A DNA stretch of 64,000 bases from Devosia soli (GTDB lineage Bacteria; Pseudomonadota; Alphaproteobacteria; Rhizobiales; Devosiaceae): assembly GCF_000970455.1 (NCBI RefSeq), contig NZ_LAJG01000005.1, positions 558,001 through 622,000 on the forward strand, written 5' to 3'. The position numbers and the translations under genes were made by a program. Positions 37,001 to 45,108 of the stretch are shown one piece after another; the stretch's first letter is position 1, and each line of letters begins with the position of its first letter. The notes under the pieces are model-generated. The model saw only the letters and a list, made by a program, of their open reading frames with translations, was not told the DNA's origin and made no database searches.

Positions 37001-38698
37001 TGGCAGGATTACGACAAGAGCCTGATTTCGGCCGGGGGCGGCGTGTTTCCGCGCAGCCTCAAGGTGATTGCGCTGACCGAGGAGATGCAGGCGCTGCTGG
37101 GGCTGAAAAAGGCCACCGCGACGCCGGCCGAAGTGATGCGGGCGATTTTGACGGCGCAGGTCGATCTGCTCTGGTTCGGGGGCATCGGCACCTATATCCG
37201 CGCAGCGGAAGAAGACGACGCAGCCGTGGGCGATCGCGCCAATGACGCGATCCGCGTGACGGCGAGTGAGGTTCGGGCCAAGGTGATCGGCGAAGGGGCT
37301 AATCTTGGCGTCACGCAGCGCGGGCGCATCGCTTTTGCGCTCAACGGTGGGCGGATCAATACCGACGCCATCGACAATTCGGCGGGCGTGAATTCGTCTG
37401 ACCTTGAGGTCAATATCAAGATTGCGCTGGCGCCCGTCGTCGCTTCGGGCGCGCTGGCTGAGGACGCGCGGAATGCGTTTCTGGCGACTATGACCGATGA
37501 GGTGGCCGCGCTTTGTTTGCGGAATAATTATCTGCAGACCCTGGCGTTATCGCTGGCTGAGCGCGCGGGGACGGCCGAACTGCCGGATCATCGCGGGCTG
37601 ATCGAGGCACTGGAAGAGCGTGGGCGGTTGGATCGGGCGGTGGAGTTTTTGCCGAGCGATGCGGTGCTGGATGCGCGGGCAGCGCAGGGCAAGGCACTGA
37701 CGCGGCCGGAACTGGCGGTGATCCTTGCCTATGCCAAGCTGTCGCTGTTCGACGACCTGATGGCGAGCACGGCACTCGACGCGCCTTATCTTGCCAATGA
37801 ACTCTTCCGTTATTTCCCGCAGACGCTGCACGAGGCCTATCCAGAGGCCGTTGAAGGGCATCGGTTGAAGCGCGAGGTGATCGCAACAGTGCTGGCCAAT
37901 GCGATGATTAATCGCGGCGGACCGGCTTATGTGTCGGAGCTGACGGCGGGGACGAGCGCGAGTGCCGGGGATGTGGCGCTGGCCTATGCGGCGGTGCGCG
38001 ACATCTATGGGCTGACCGAGCTCAATGCCGCGATCGACGCGCTCGACACCGTGGTGCCGGGCAGCGTGCAACTGGCGCTTTATGCGCAGGTCGAGGCCTT
38101 GCTGCGGCGCGAGACGCTGTGGTTCCTGCGCAATGGCAATGTGGCGGGGAGCGATGTCGCCGATCTGGTACGGAGGCATCAGGCCGGCGTCGAGACGCTC
38201 CGGAGCAAGGTCGACACGCTGCTGCCGGCCAAGGAACGCGAGGCGCTTTCGGCGCGGGTCAACGCTTTGATCAGCCATGGGGTCGCCGAGGACCTGGCGC
38301 GGCGGATCGGGCAGATGCCGGTGCTCAGTTTTGCGAGCGACGTGGTTTTGGTCGCCGAGCGGGCCGGGGTCGAACATGACGAGGCGGCGCGGGCCTTCTT
38401 TGGGGTGGCAGGGCTGTTCGATTTCTTCCGCATTGTCGAGGAAGGGCGAGCGATTGCGCTGAGCGATCGGTTCGACCGGATGGCGCTTGATCGGGCGCTG
38501 GCCAACCTCATGCGCGCGGTGCGGGATTTGACGGCGGATGTGCTGGCGGCGGGGGATATCGATGCTTGGCGGGCCAAGCATGATGCGGGGATCGCGCGGA
38601 CGGTGAAGGCGGTGACGGAGCTGACGGGCGGCGCAGCGACAGTGTCGCGGCTGAGCGTGGCGGCGGGGTTGCTGGGGGATTTGGCGCGGGAGGGGTGA
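34022..38698 (+). CDS. NAD-specific glutamate dehydrogenase (large, GDH_180 type)
   Basis: The 1,558-residue enzyme deaminates glutamate to 2-oxoglutarate with NAD+. Its length, the long N-terminal regulatory region (about 1-700) and the catalytic core fit the large bacterial NAD-GDH family. The core shows [39 protein letters not shown] with the catalytic Lys, [17 protein letters not shown] for NAD binding and [17 protein letters not shown]. I chose the ATG at 34022 with GGGAG six bases upstream; a GTG at 33962 would add 20 residues. It is monocistronic and followed by a double-hairpin repeat. Confidence 0.93.
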   Translation: [1558 protein letters not shown]

Positions 38699-38710
38699 GG
38701 CCCCCTCACC

Positions 38711-38748
38711 CGACGCTTCGCGTCGACCTCTCCCCCAAAGGGAGAGGT
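38711..38748. repeat. C-rich double-hairpin repeat after the glutamate dehydrogenase gene
   Basis: Two adjacent hairpins, CGACGC/GCGTCG and ACCTCTCCC/GGGAGAGGT, lie 12 bases past the stop. The second arm pair matches the C-rich palindromes found after other genes in this window. It may also serve as a transcript end, but lacks a T-run. Confidence 0.65.
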
Positions 38749-38833
38749 GGTGGCTCCCTGTCTCATAAGCCCAAAGTCTGTCTTGTTCGTTTGGTCCTAA
38801 TGACCAGAGTGATCGCCAAACATGGAGTTGCCT

Positions 38834-39781
38834 ATGACCACGCTTGCCCAATGGCTTGAGACTGAGACGGATGATGCGGCGCTGGCTTCGGTGGTTTTGA
38901 GCATGGCGGCGGCGAGTGCGGAGCTTTCGGGGGTTTTGCGGGAGGCGCCGATTGCCGGGCAGACGGGGCTGGCGGGGCACACCAATGTGCAAGGCGAGGC
39001 GCAGAAGGCGCTCGATGTCATTTCCAATGATGTCGTGCTCAAGCACTTGACCGGTAATGCGGCGGTGGCTGTGTTGATTTCGGAGGAGTTGGATGAGGCG
39101 GTACATCTGGCAGAGGGGGGCGCCTATCTCGTCGCGACCGATCCGCTCGATGGGTCATCCAATCTCGATGTGAATGTCACTGTGGGCACGATCTTCTCCG
39201 TGTTGCCGAGCGCGGGTGGGTTGTTGCAGCAGGGCAGAGCCCAGGCGGCGGCGGGGTATGTCGCCTATGGGCCGGCGACGAGCCTGGTCATCCGGATCAA
39301 GGGCGATGTCTCGGTGTTTACGCTCAGTGCTGCGGGCGAATGGCTGCAGACAGTGGTGGCGGCGAAAGTGCCGGAAGCCTCGGGCGAGTTCGCGATCAAT
39401 ACGGCGCGCGAGCGGTTTTGGGATGCGGCGACGACGGGATATGTGAAGGACAGCGTGGCGGGGGAAACGGGGCCGGCCGGCAAGCGCTATAATATGCGCT
39501 GGGTGGGGTCGATGGTGGCCGATATCCACCGCATCCTGATGCGCGGCGGGATTTTCCTTTATCCGCTCGACAGCGAGACGGTGAGCAAGGGCGGACGCTT
39601 GCGGCTGCTTTATGAGGCGAACCCAATGGCCTGGCTGGTCGAGGGGGCCGGTGGGCTTTCGACGACCGGGACGATTGGGATTTTGGAGATCGTGCCGACG
39701 GGGATCCACCAGCGTGTGCCAGTGATCTTGGGATCGGCGGAGGAAGTGAAGCGGGTTGAGGGGTGGTATGCCAAGGGGTGA
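38834..39781 (+). CDS. fbp: Class I fructose-1,6-bisphosphatase
   Basis: The 315-residue enzyme removes the 1-phosphate of fructose 1,6-bisphosphate in gluconeogenesis. The metal-binding motif ATDPLDGSSNLDVNVTVGTIFSVL (DPLDGSS near 101-107), the upstream VLISEELDE and the substrate segments RYNMRWVGSMVADIHRIL and GGIFLYP identify class I FBPase. GGAG six bases before the ATG at 38834 supports that start. It lies between glutamate dehydrogenase and an AGE epimerase, fitting growth on amino acids or other non-sugar carbon. Confidence 0.93.
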   Translation: MTTLAQWLETETDDAALASVVLSMAAASAELSGVLREAPIAGQTGLAGHTNVQGEAQKALDVISNDVVLKHLTGNAAVAVLISEELDEAVHLAEGGAYLVATDPLDGSSNLDVNVTVGTIFSVLPSAGGLLQQGRAQAAAGYVAYGPATSLVIRIKGDVSVFTLSAAGEWLQTVVAAKVPEASGEFAINTARERFWDAATTGYVKDSVAGETGPAGKRYNMRWVGSMVADIHRILMRGGIFLYPLDSETVSKGGRLRLLYEANPMAWLVEGAGGLSTTGTIGILEIVPTGIHQRVPVILGSAEEVKRVEGWYAKG

Positions 39782-39811
39782 TTGCTCGGTGAGCACTGCT
39801 TTGTAGCTTGA

Positions 39812-39840
39812 CGTCATTGCCGGGCTTGTCCCGGCAATCC
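39812..39840 (+). repeat. 29-bp dispersed palindromic repeat, copy B
   Basis: This copy begins CGTCATTGCCGGGCTTG and is the exact reverse complement of 28339-28367. It is 31 bases past the fbp stop and contains the GCCGGGCTTGTCCCGGC stem. Confidence 0.85.
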
Positions 39841-39913
39841 AGTTTGCAGAAGAATGGACGGCGTGAGATCGCGCTCTCTAAATGAGAGTTAGCTGACTAC
39901 ATACTGAAAAATT

Positions 39914-39923
39914 GCAACGTTGC
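39914..39923. promoter_or_regulatory. Possible LacI-family operator before the AGE epimerase gene
   Basis: GCAACGTTGC is a perfect palindrome with the central CpG common in LacI-family operators, inside ATTGCAACGTTGCGATT. It lies 55 bases upstream of the epimerase start. No regulator gene is adjacent, so its role is inferred. Confidence 0.4.
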
Positions 39924-39977
39924 GATTGTGTCGGTAGAAGCGTGGCAACATCCGGCAGTGATGGCCGGAGGGGAGAT

Positions 39978-41255
39978 ATGATGAGCGAGCCGACCCTTTC
40001 CCTGCCCCGCACCAATGCCAGCCCGTGGCAGAAGCGGCCTTTTCACCGTCAGTATCTGATGCGGCAGGCCAACGACCTGTTCGACTTTTTCGAAGCCGCG
40101 TCGATCAACCCCAAGGGTGGGTTTTTCGAACTCGACGATGACGGCTTTCCGCTCGGGGAAGACAATGGCCTGCGGCAGATCCATGTAACGACGCGCATGA
40201 TCCATTGCGCCGTGATCGGCAGCCTGATCGGGCGGCCGGGATCGGACGAGATCATCGATCATGGGATGCGCTATCTTTGGGAAAAACATCGCGATGCGGA
40301 GCGTGGCGGCTATTTCTGGTCGCTTGATGACAATGGGGTAAAGGATAGCGTCAAGCAGGCTTATGGGCATGCCTTCGTGCTGCTGGCCGGTTCGAGCGCC
40401 AAGCTCGTCGGGCATCCATTGGCCGATAAGGTGATCGCCGATGTGACCGAAGTGGTCGAGCGCCGGTTCTGGGACGACAAGGCCGGAGCGGTACGCGAGG
40501 AATTTAGCGCCGACTGGGTCGAAGTGCCGGGCTATCGCGGGCAGAATTCGAACATGCACCTGACCGAAGCGCTGATGGCGGCGTATGAGGCGACGGGCAA
40601 CAAGGATTATCTGAAGAAAGCCGAGCGGATCGCGCAGCGGATCATCCGCGACAATGCCGTGCCGCTGGGACATCGGGTGGCCGAGCATTTCGACGAGAAC
40701 TGGGGCGTCGACAAGAATTATAAGCACGAGAACGAGATGTTCCGCCCGTCCGGCACGACGCCGGGGCATTGGCTCGAATGGTCGCGGCTGCTCTATCAGC
40801 TCTGGGTGCTCGGGCAGAAGCAGCATAGCTGGATGACCGATGCGGCGCGGAGCCTCTTCCGCGCCTCGGTCGACCTTGGCTGGGACAAGGTGCATGGCGG
40901 TTTTTTCTATACGCTAGACTGGGACGACAAGCCGGCGATCCGCGAAAAGCTGTGGTGGCCGGTGGCCGAGGCGATTGGCGCAGCGGCTTACATTTCGGCC
41001 CATGACAACGAGGATTATTTCCAGGCCTGGTATCGCAAGCTCTGGGACTATGCCGAGAACCATGTGATCGACCATGCGCGCGGCGGCTGGCTCAGCGAAT
41101 TGTCCGAAGACCTGACGCCGGCGTCAAACCTCTTTGTCGGCAAGCCCGATATCTATCACGCGCTACAGGCCTGCCTCATTCCGCTTTATCCGGCGACGGG
41201 AAGCTTAACGCACGGCATTATCGAGCAGGACCATACGACGCGCGGCAGCCACTAA
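39978..41255 (+). CDS. AGE-family epimerase/isomerase
   Basis: The 425-residue protein has the (alpha/alpha)6-barrel sequence pattern of N-acylglucosamine 2-epimerases and YihS-like ketose isomerases: RMIHCAVIGSLIG, KQAYGHAFVLLAGSSA with a conserved His, NSNMHLTEALMAAYEATG, ENEMFRPSGTTPGHWLEWSRLL with catalytic His. It likely interconverts mannose and fructose or a related aldose-ketose pair in the cytoplasm. GGAGG lies six bases before the ATG; the second ATG at 39981 is possible. It may be co-transcribed with the SDR gene 84 bases downstream. Confidence 0.87.
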   Translation: MMSEPTLSLPRTNASPWQKRPFHRQYLMRQANDLFDFFEAASINPKGGFFELDDDGFPLGEDNGLRQIHVTTRMIHCAVIGSLIGRPGSDEIIDHGMRYLWEKHRDAERGGYFWSLDDNGVKDSVKQAYGHAFVLLAGSSAKLVGHPLADKVIADVTEVVERRFWDDKAGAVREEFSADWVEVPGYRGQNSNMHLTEALMAAYEATGNKDYLKKAERIAQRIIRDNAVPLGHRVAEHFDENWGVDKNYKHENEMFRPSGTTPGHWLEWSRLLYQLWVLGQKQHSWMTDAARSLFRASVDLGWDKVHGGFFYTLDWDDKPAIREKLWWPVAEAIGAAAYISAHDNEDYFQAWYRKLWDYAENHVIDHARGGWLSELSEDLTPASNLFVGKPDIYHALQACLIPLYPATGSLTHGIIEQDHTTRGSH

Positions 41256-41338
41256 GCCCGCCTCGTCACGAGAGATTGGGGCGTCGGGGTCAACCCTGGC
41301 GCCCTTTTTGCGTTCTGGCTCTCGAACAGGAGAAAACC

Positions 41339-42124
41339 ATGAACGATCTGAGCAACAAGGCGGCGCTGGTAACGGGAGCCGGTTCGGGGCTGGGTAAGGC
41401 AACGGCACTGCGCCTGGCCAAGGCGGGCGCGAAGGTGGCTGTCTTGAGCCGGACCAAGGAAGAGATCGATAAGGTGGCCGCGGAAATCGAGGCGGCGGGC
41501 GGGACGGCGATCAGCATTCCGGGCGATACGTCGAGCGATGCGGATATGAAAAAGGCCATCGAGACGGTGGTCGAAAAGTTCGGTAGCCTCGACATTGTCG
41601 TTGCCAATGCCGGGATCAATGGGGTCTGGGCGCCGATCGAGGATATTACGCCTGATGAGTGGGACAAGACGACTACGGTCAATCTGCGCGGCACCTATCT
41701 CACGATCCATCATGCCGTGCCTAAGCTTGAAGCGGCCGGTGGCGGGGCGATCGTGATCATTTCCTCGATCAACGGTACGCGCACGTTTACGACGCCGGGC
41801 GCCTCGGCCTATTCGGCGACCAAGGCCGCGCAGGTGGCCATGGCGCAGCAGCTGGCGCTGGAACTGGGGCCGCGGAAAATCCGGGTGAATGCTATCTGTC
41901 CAGGCGCCATCGAGAGCGAGATCGACGACAATACCGAGCAGCGCGGGACGGAGAAGACGGAGATTCCGGTAAAATTTCCGAAGGGGGATATTCCGATCAC
42001 CGATGGCAAGCCGGGCAAGGCCGAGGATGTGGCCGAGGCGGTGTTGTTTCTGGTGTCGGATGCGTCACGGCATATCACGGGATCGCCGCTTTGGATCGAT
42101 GGCGGGCAGAGTTTGCTGCGGTAG
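41339..42124 (+). CDS. Short-chain dehydrogenase/reductase
   Basis: The 261-residue classical SDR has the cofactor motif TGAGSGLGKATALRLAKAG (TGxxxGxG near 14-21), NAG in VVANAGINGVWAP, the catalytic Ser in IISSINGTR, and YSATK with Tyr and Lys near 162-166. It should oxidise or reduce a secondary alcohol with NAD(P). Its substrate may be a polyol or sugar, as it sits beside an AGE epimerase. CAGGAG precedes the ATG by nine bases. A shorter longest-frame start at 41276 is rejected for lack of an SD. Confidence 0.85.
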   Translation: MNDLSNKAALVTGAGSGLGKATALRLAKAGAKVAVLSRTKEEIDKVAAEIEAAGGTAISIPGDTSSDADMKKAIETVVEKFGSLDIVVANAGINGVWAPIEDITPDEWDKTTTVNLRGTYLTIHHAVPKLEAAGGGAIVIISSINGTRTFTTPGASAYSATKAAQVAMAQQLALELGPRKIRVNAICPGAIESEIDDNTEQRGTEKTEIPVKFPKGDIPITDGKPGKAEDVAEAVLFLVSDASRHITGSPLWIDGGQSLLR

Positions 42125-42141
42125 GGGTTACCCCCACCTAG

Positions 42142-42162
42142 CCTCCCGCTGGTAGGGGGAGG
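42142..42162. repeat. C-rich palindromic repeat after the SDR gene
   Basis: CCTCCC and GGGAGG pair around a short loop, 17 bases past the stop. It is a weak member of the C-rich palindrome family seen at 28183, 28248, 28491, 38726 and 49069. Confidence 0.5.
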
Positions 42163-42259
42163 GATCGGCCGGTGGCTCGCGGGTGGATATAGAGCCGTGA
42201 TTGTCAGGGCGGCGGGAGAGGCGTAGAGAACGGCGGATTTCTTTGCGCAAGTGTCCGTC

Positions 42260-43087
42260 ATGTCCGATCCCCTGCCCGCTTCGTTTCAGAGCTTGACCGA
42301 TCTTGCCGTTACGGCGGCGATTGCGGCGGCACAGGTTATTCTCGAGGTTTATGCTCGGCCGATCCATGCGGTCAAAAAATCTGATGGGTCGCCGGTGACC
42401 GAGGCGGATGCGGCGGCAGAGAAGATCATCATTGCCCATCTTGCCGGGACCGGGGTGCCGGTGCTCGGGGAAGAGAGCGTGGCGGCGGGGATTATTCCCG
42501 AACTGGGCGATCGGTATTTCGTGGTCGATCCGCTCGATGGCACCAAGGAATTCATCAAGCGGAACGGGGAATTTACCGTCAATATCGCGTTGGTCGAAGA
42601 CGGCAGGCCGACAATGGGCGTGGTGCTGGCGCCGGTGACGGGCGAGATTTTCGTTGGCGATGCGGATGGTGCATGGGCCGGCAAGATAGTCGACAGCGTC
42701 GTGACGGCGCGCGCACCGATCAGCATCGGATGGCTGCCGCGGCTGCGGATCGTTGCCAGCCGATCGCATGGCCATGCGGCGCTCGAACAGCTTTGCGAGA
42801 GCTTTGATGTCGAAAGCGATGTGTCGGTGGGATCGTCGCTCAAATTCTGCCTTTTGGCGCGCGGCGACGCGCAGCTTTACCCGCGCTTTACCCCAACCTG
42901 CGAATGGGACACGGCGGCGGGCCAAGCAGTGCTGGAAGCAGCCGGCGGGGCCGTGGTAACACTCGATGGTGCACCGATGCGCTACGGCAAGCACACGCTG
43001 GGTTTTTTGAATCCCTATTTCGTCGCCGCAGCGAGCCTTGACTTGGCACAGCGCGCCGCCAAGGAGATGCAGGTCTTGCTCGCGTAA
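42260..43087 (+). CDS. cysQ: CysQ-like 3'(2'),5'-bisphosphate nucleotidase (inositol monophosphatase family)
   Basis: The 275-residue metal-dependent phosphatase has the family motifs SDGSPVTEADAAAE, LGEESV, FVVDPLDGTKEFIKRNGEFTVNIAL with DPLDGTKEF typical of CysQ, and the C-terminal CEWDTAAGQAVLEAAGG. It would hydrolyse 3'-phosphoadenosine 5'-phosphate to AMP. The ATG at 42260 is preferred over a GTG nine bases earlier. Its operon status is unclear: 135 bases with a palindrome separate it from the SDR gene. Confidence 0.87.
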   Translation: MSDPLPASFQSLTDLAVTAAIAAAQVILEVYARPIHAVKKSDGSPVTEADAAAEKIIIAHLAGTGVPVLGEESVAAGIIPELGDRYFVVDPLDGTKEFIKRNGEFTVNIALVEDGRPTMGVVLAPVTGEIFVGDADGAWAGKIVDSVVTARAPISIGWLPRLRIVASRSHGHAALEQLCESFDVESDVSVGSSLKFCLLARGDAQLYPRFTPTCEWDTAAGQAVLEAAGGAVVTLDGAPMRYGKHTLGFLNPYFVAAASLDLAQRAAKEMQVLLA

Positions 43088-43209
43088 CGCTGCCGCAATC
43101 TGACACCCCTAAAGACTGTATTGGGGAAATTTCGGGCGGCATGCAAGGGACGCTTAACTGATCTGCGCGATCCCGCGCCCCGTAAATCTTGCCGTGCGAG
43201 GGTGGAGGT

Positions 43210-43228
43210 TATATAGCCCGAGCATATA
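43210..43228. promoter_or_regulatory. Possible PadR operator overlapping a -10 box
   Basis: TATAT and ATATA flank nine bases 33 bases upstream of the PadR start, and TATATA at 43210-43215 could be the -10 box. PadR proteins often bind AT-rich inverted repeats in their own promoter; the match here is inferred. Confidence 0.4.
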
Positions 43229-43260
43229 TCGGACCGAAATAGGTCTCAGGATGGTGCTTG

Positions 43261-43809
43261 ATGAACGTGCGGACGCTTTGCCTATCGGTTCTCTATGAGG
43301 GCGAAGCCACAGGCTACGATATCCGTCGCATGGCCTCGGAAGGCGAATTTGCCTATTTTACCGAGGCGAGCTTCGGCTCGATCTATCCCGCGCTCGCCAA
43401 GCTCGAGGAAGATGGGCTGGTGACGAGCCGCACCGTGCCGCAGGAGGGAAAGCCCGCGCGTAAGGTCTATTCGATCACCGAGGCGGGCCGCGAAGCCTTC
43501 GCGGAAGATTTGTCCGGCCCCATAGGGGAGGACGTTTTTCGCAGCCCGTTTCTCCTGCTGGCACGATTTGTCAGCATCTTGCCGCAAAACCTCGTGGCGC
43601 AGCGGGCTGAAGAACATATCGAGCGCATTGCCAAAGATCGTCAGCGGCTGGAACAGGGCCAGGCGGATGGAAAATGTAGCCCGGCGGACTGCTGGGTCAT
43701 CAATTACGGTCGTGCCGTTTTGGACGTTGCGGAAAATTATCTGCGCACCCATATGCACGAACTGATCAACTTATCGCGAGCCGAGCAACGCAAGGACGCG
43801 GCGGAATAA
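43261..43809 (+). CDS. PadR-family transcriptional regulator
   Basis: The 182-residue regulator has a PadR winged helix (LCLSVLYEGEATGYDIRRM, ASFGSIYPALAKLEEDGLV, ARKVYSITEAGREAF) and a C-terminal dimerisation helix region (about 95-175). Efflux-linked PadR proteins bind hydrophobic ligands and release their promoter. It is followed after 16 bases by the RND adaptor and pump genes, so it most likely represses that operon. The ATG at 43261 follows AGGATGG; a TTG immediately before it is unlikely. Confidence 0.87.
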   Translation: MNVRTLCLSVLYEGEATGYDIRRMASEGEFAYFTEASFGSIYPALAKLEEDGLVTSRTVPQEGKPARKVYSITEAGREAFAEDLSGPIGEDVFRSPFLLLARFVSILPQNLVAQRAEEHIERIAKDRQRLEQGQADGKCSPADCWVINYGRAVLDVAENYLRTHMHELINLSRAEQRKDAAE

Positions 43810-43825
43810 AGGGGGCGACTATTCT

Positions 43826-45097
43826 ATGCGTGCATTGTTTTCCTATGGGCTCGCGCTGCTCATTCTTCTGGGAGCCGGTGCGTGGCTTTCGACCGGAACA
43901 CTCGTCATGGGCGGGAATGGTCCGGGAAAGGGCGAAAAGCCGATCATCTCGGTCATCGAGGGCGAGGACCATGGTCCGGTCGCAACGGCATTGGCCGATG
44001 CCGGCGTTTTGGCCGAACACCATGAACCCGAAACCGATCCGGCACTGACGATCGCCCAGCGCAACGAAGAAACAACAGGGGCGAATGCCCCAATGCCGGA
44101 TGTGCGGACGCAGACTTTCACTGCGCAGCCGATGCCCATCGAAGTGCCGCTGCGTGGCCGCACCCAGGCCAAATCGAGTGTCACCGCCGTCGCCGAAACC
44201 GCCGGCACGGTTGATGTCGTGCATGTCACCAAGGGTCAGCGGGTCAATGTGGGTGATGCCCTCTGCACGCTCGACCAGGGCACACGCGCTGCTGCCGTCG
44301 CCCAGGCGCAGGCTGCTGTCGATCAGGCCAATGCCGCGCTCGCCCAGGCGCAGCTGAACTTTGATACCAATGCCGACCTGCGCCAGCGCGGTCTGGCCGC
44401 CGCCAACACGGCCAATGCTGCCGAAGTGGCACTTGCCCAGGCCAAGGCCGGCGTGAGCCAGGCTGCCGCCGGGCTTGACAATGCCCAGGCCGAACTCGAT
44501 CGCACCGAAATCACCGCCAAGGTGGCCGGGCTCGTGCAAGACCCTGTCGCGACGGCGGGCTCGATGCTGAATGCTGGCGGAGCGTGCGCCACCATCGTCC
44601 AGCTCGACCCGATGGTCTTTGCCGGCATGGTGCCGGAAAAACATATCGGGCTTGCCAAGATCGGGCTTGAGGCAAAGATCACGACGGTGACGGGCCAGAG
44701 CGTCGAGGGTAAGGTGACCTATATCGCCTCACAGGCCGACAATGCGACCCGCTCCTTTCCGGTCGAAATCGAAATTCCGAACCCCGACTTTGCCATCAAG
44801 GACGGCGTGACGGCGGAAGCCAAGGTCAATCTCGGCGCTGCGCCCGGCCATCTGCTGCCCCAGTCGGTGCTGACGCTCGACGATGAAGGTACACTGGGCG
44901 TGCGCACGGTGGAAAATGGCGTTGTCGCCTTCCACGCTGTCACCATCGTCAGCGACACGCGCGAAGGCGTGTGGGTAACGGGCCTGCCGGTGACCGCCGA
45001 CGTGATCACCGTCGGCCAGGAAAGTGTGACTGCCGGACAGGCCGTGAAGGCCAGCCCCGCGACTGCGACTGCCCCTTCTGAACCCGTAGCCGGCTAA
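43826..45097 (+). CDS. RND efflux periplasmic adaptor subunit
   Basis: The 423-residue membrane-fusion protein has an N-terminal membrane anchor (LFSYGLALLILLGAGAWLS), a linker of about 80 residues, then the lipoyl halves (VTAVAETAGTVDVVHVTKGQRVNVGDALCTLD), an alpha-hairpin of Ala/Gln repeats (about 155-215) and beta-barrel domains. A Pro/Ala tail closes it. It links the inner-membrane pump to an outer-membrane channel, which is not encoded here. AAGGGGG supports the start, and the pump gene follows 11 bases later. Confidence 0.9.
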   Translation: MRALFSYGLALLILLGAGAWLSTGTLVMGGNGPGKGEKPIISVIEGEDHGPVATALADAGVLAEHHEPETDPALTIAQRNEETTGANAPMPDVRTQTFTAQPMPIEVPLRGRTQAKSSVTAVAETAGTVDVVHVTKGQRVNVGDALCTLDQGTRAAAVAQAQAAVDQANAALAQAQLNFDTNADLRQRGLAAANTANAAEVALAQAKAGVSQAAAGLDNAQAELDRTEITAKVAGLVQDPVATAGSMLNAGGACATIVQLDPMVFAGMVPEKHIGLAKIGLEAKITTVTGQSVEGKVTYIASQADNATRSFPVEIEIPNPDFAIKDGVTAEAKVNLGAAPGHLLPQSVLTLDDEGTLGVRTVENGVVAFHAVTIVSDTREGVWVTGLPVTADVITVGQESVTAGQAVKASPATATAPSEPVAG

Positions 45098-45108
45098 GGA
45101 CGCACCCC

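Noticed and set aside
37547..39106. Long minus-strand open frame antisense to glutamate dehydrogenase and fbp
   Set aside because: Low-complexity Arg/Pro/His composition and overlap with two certain genes mark it as a shadow.
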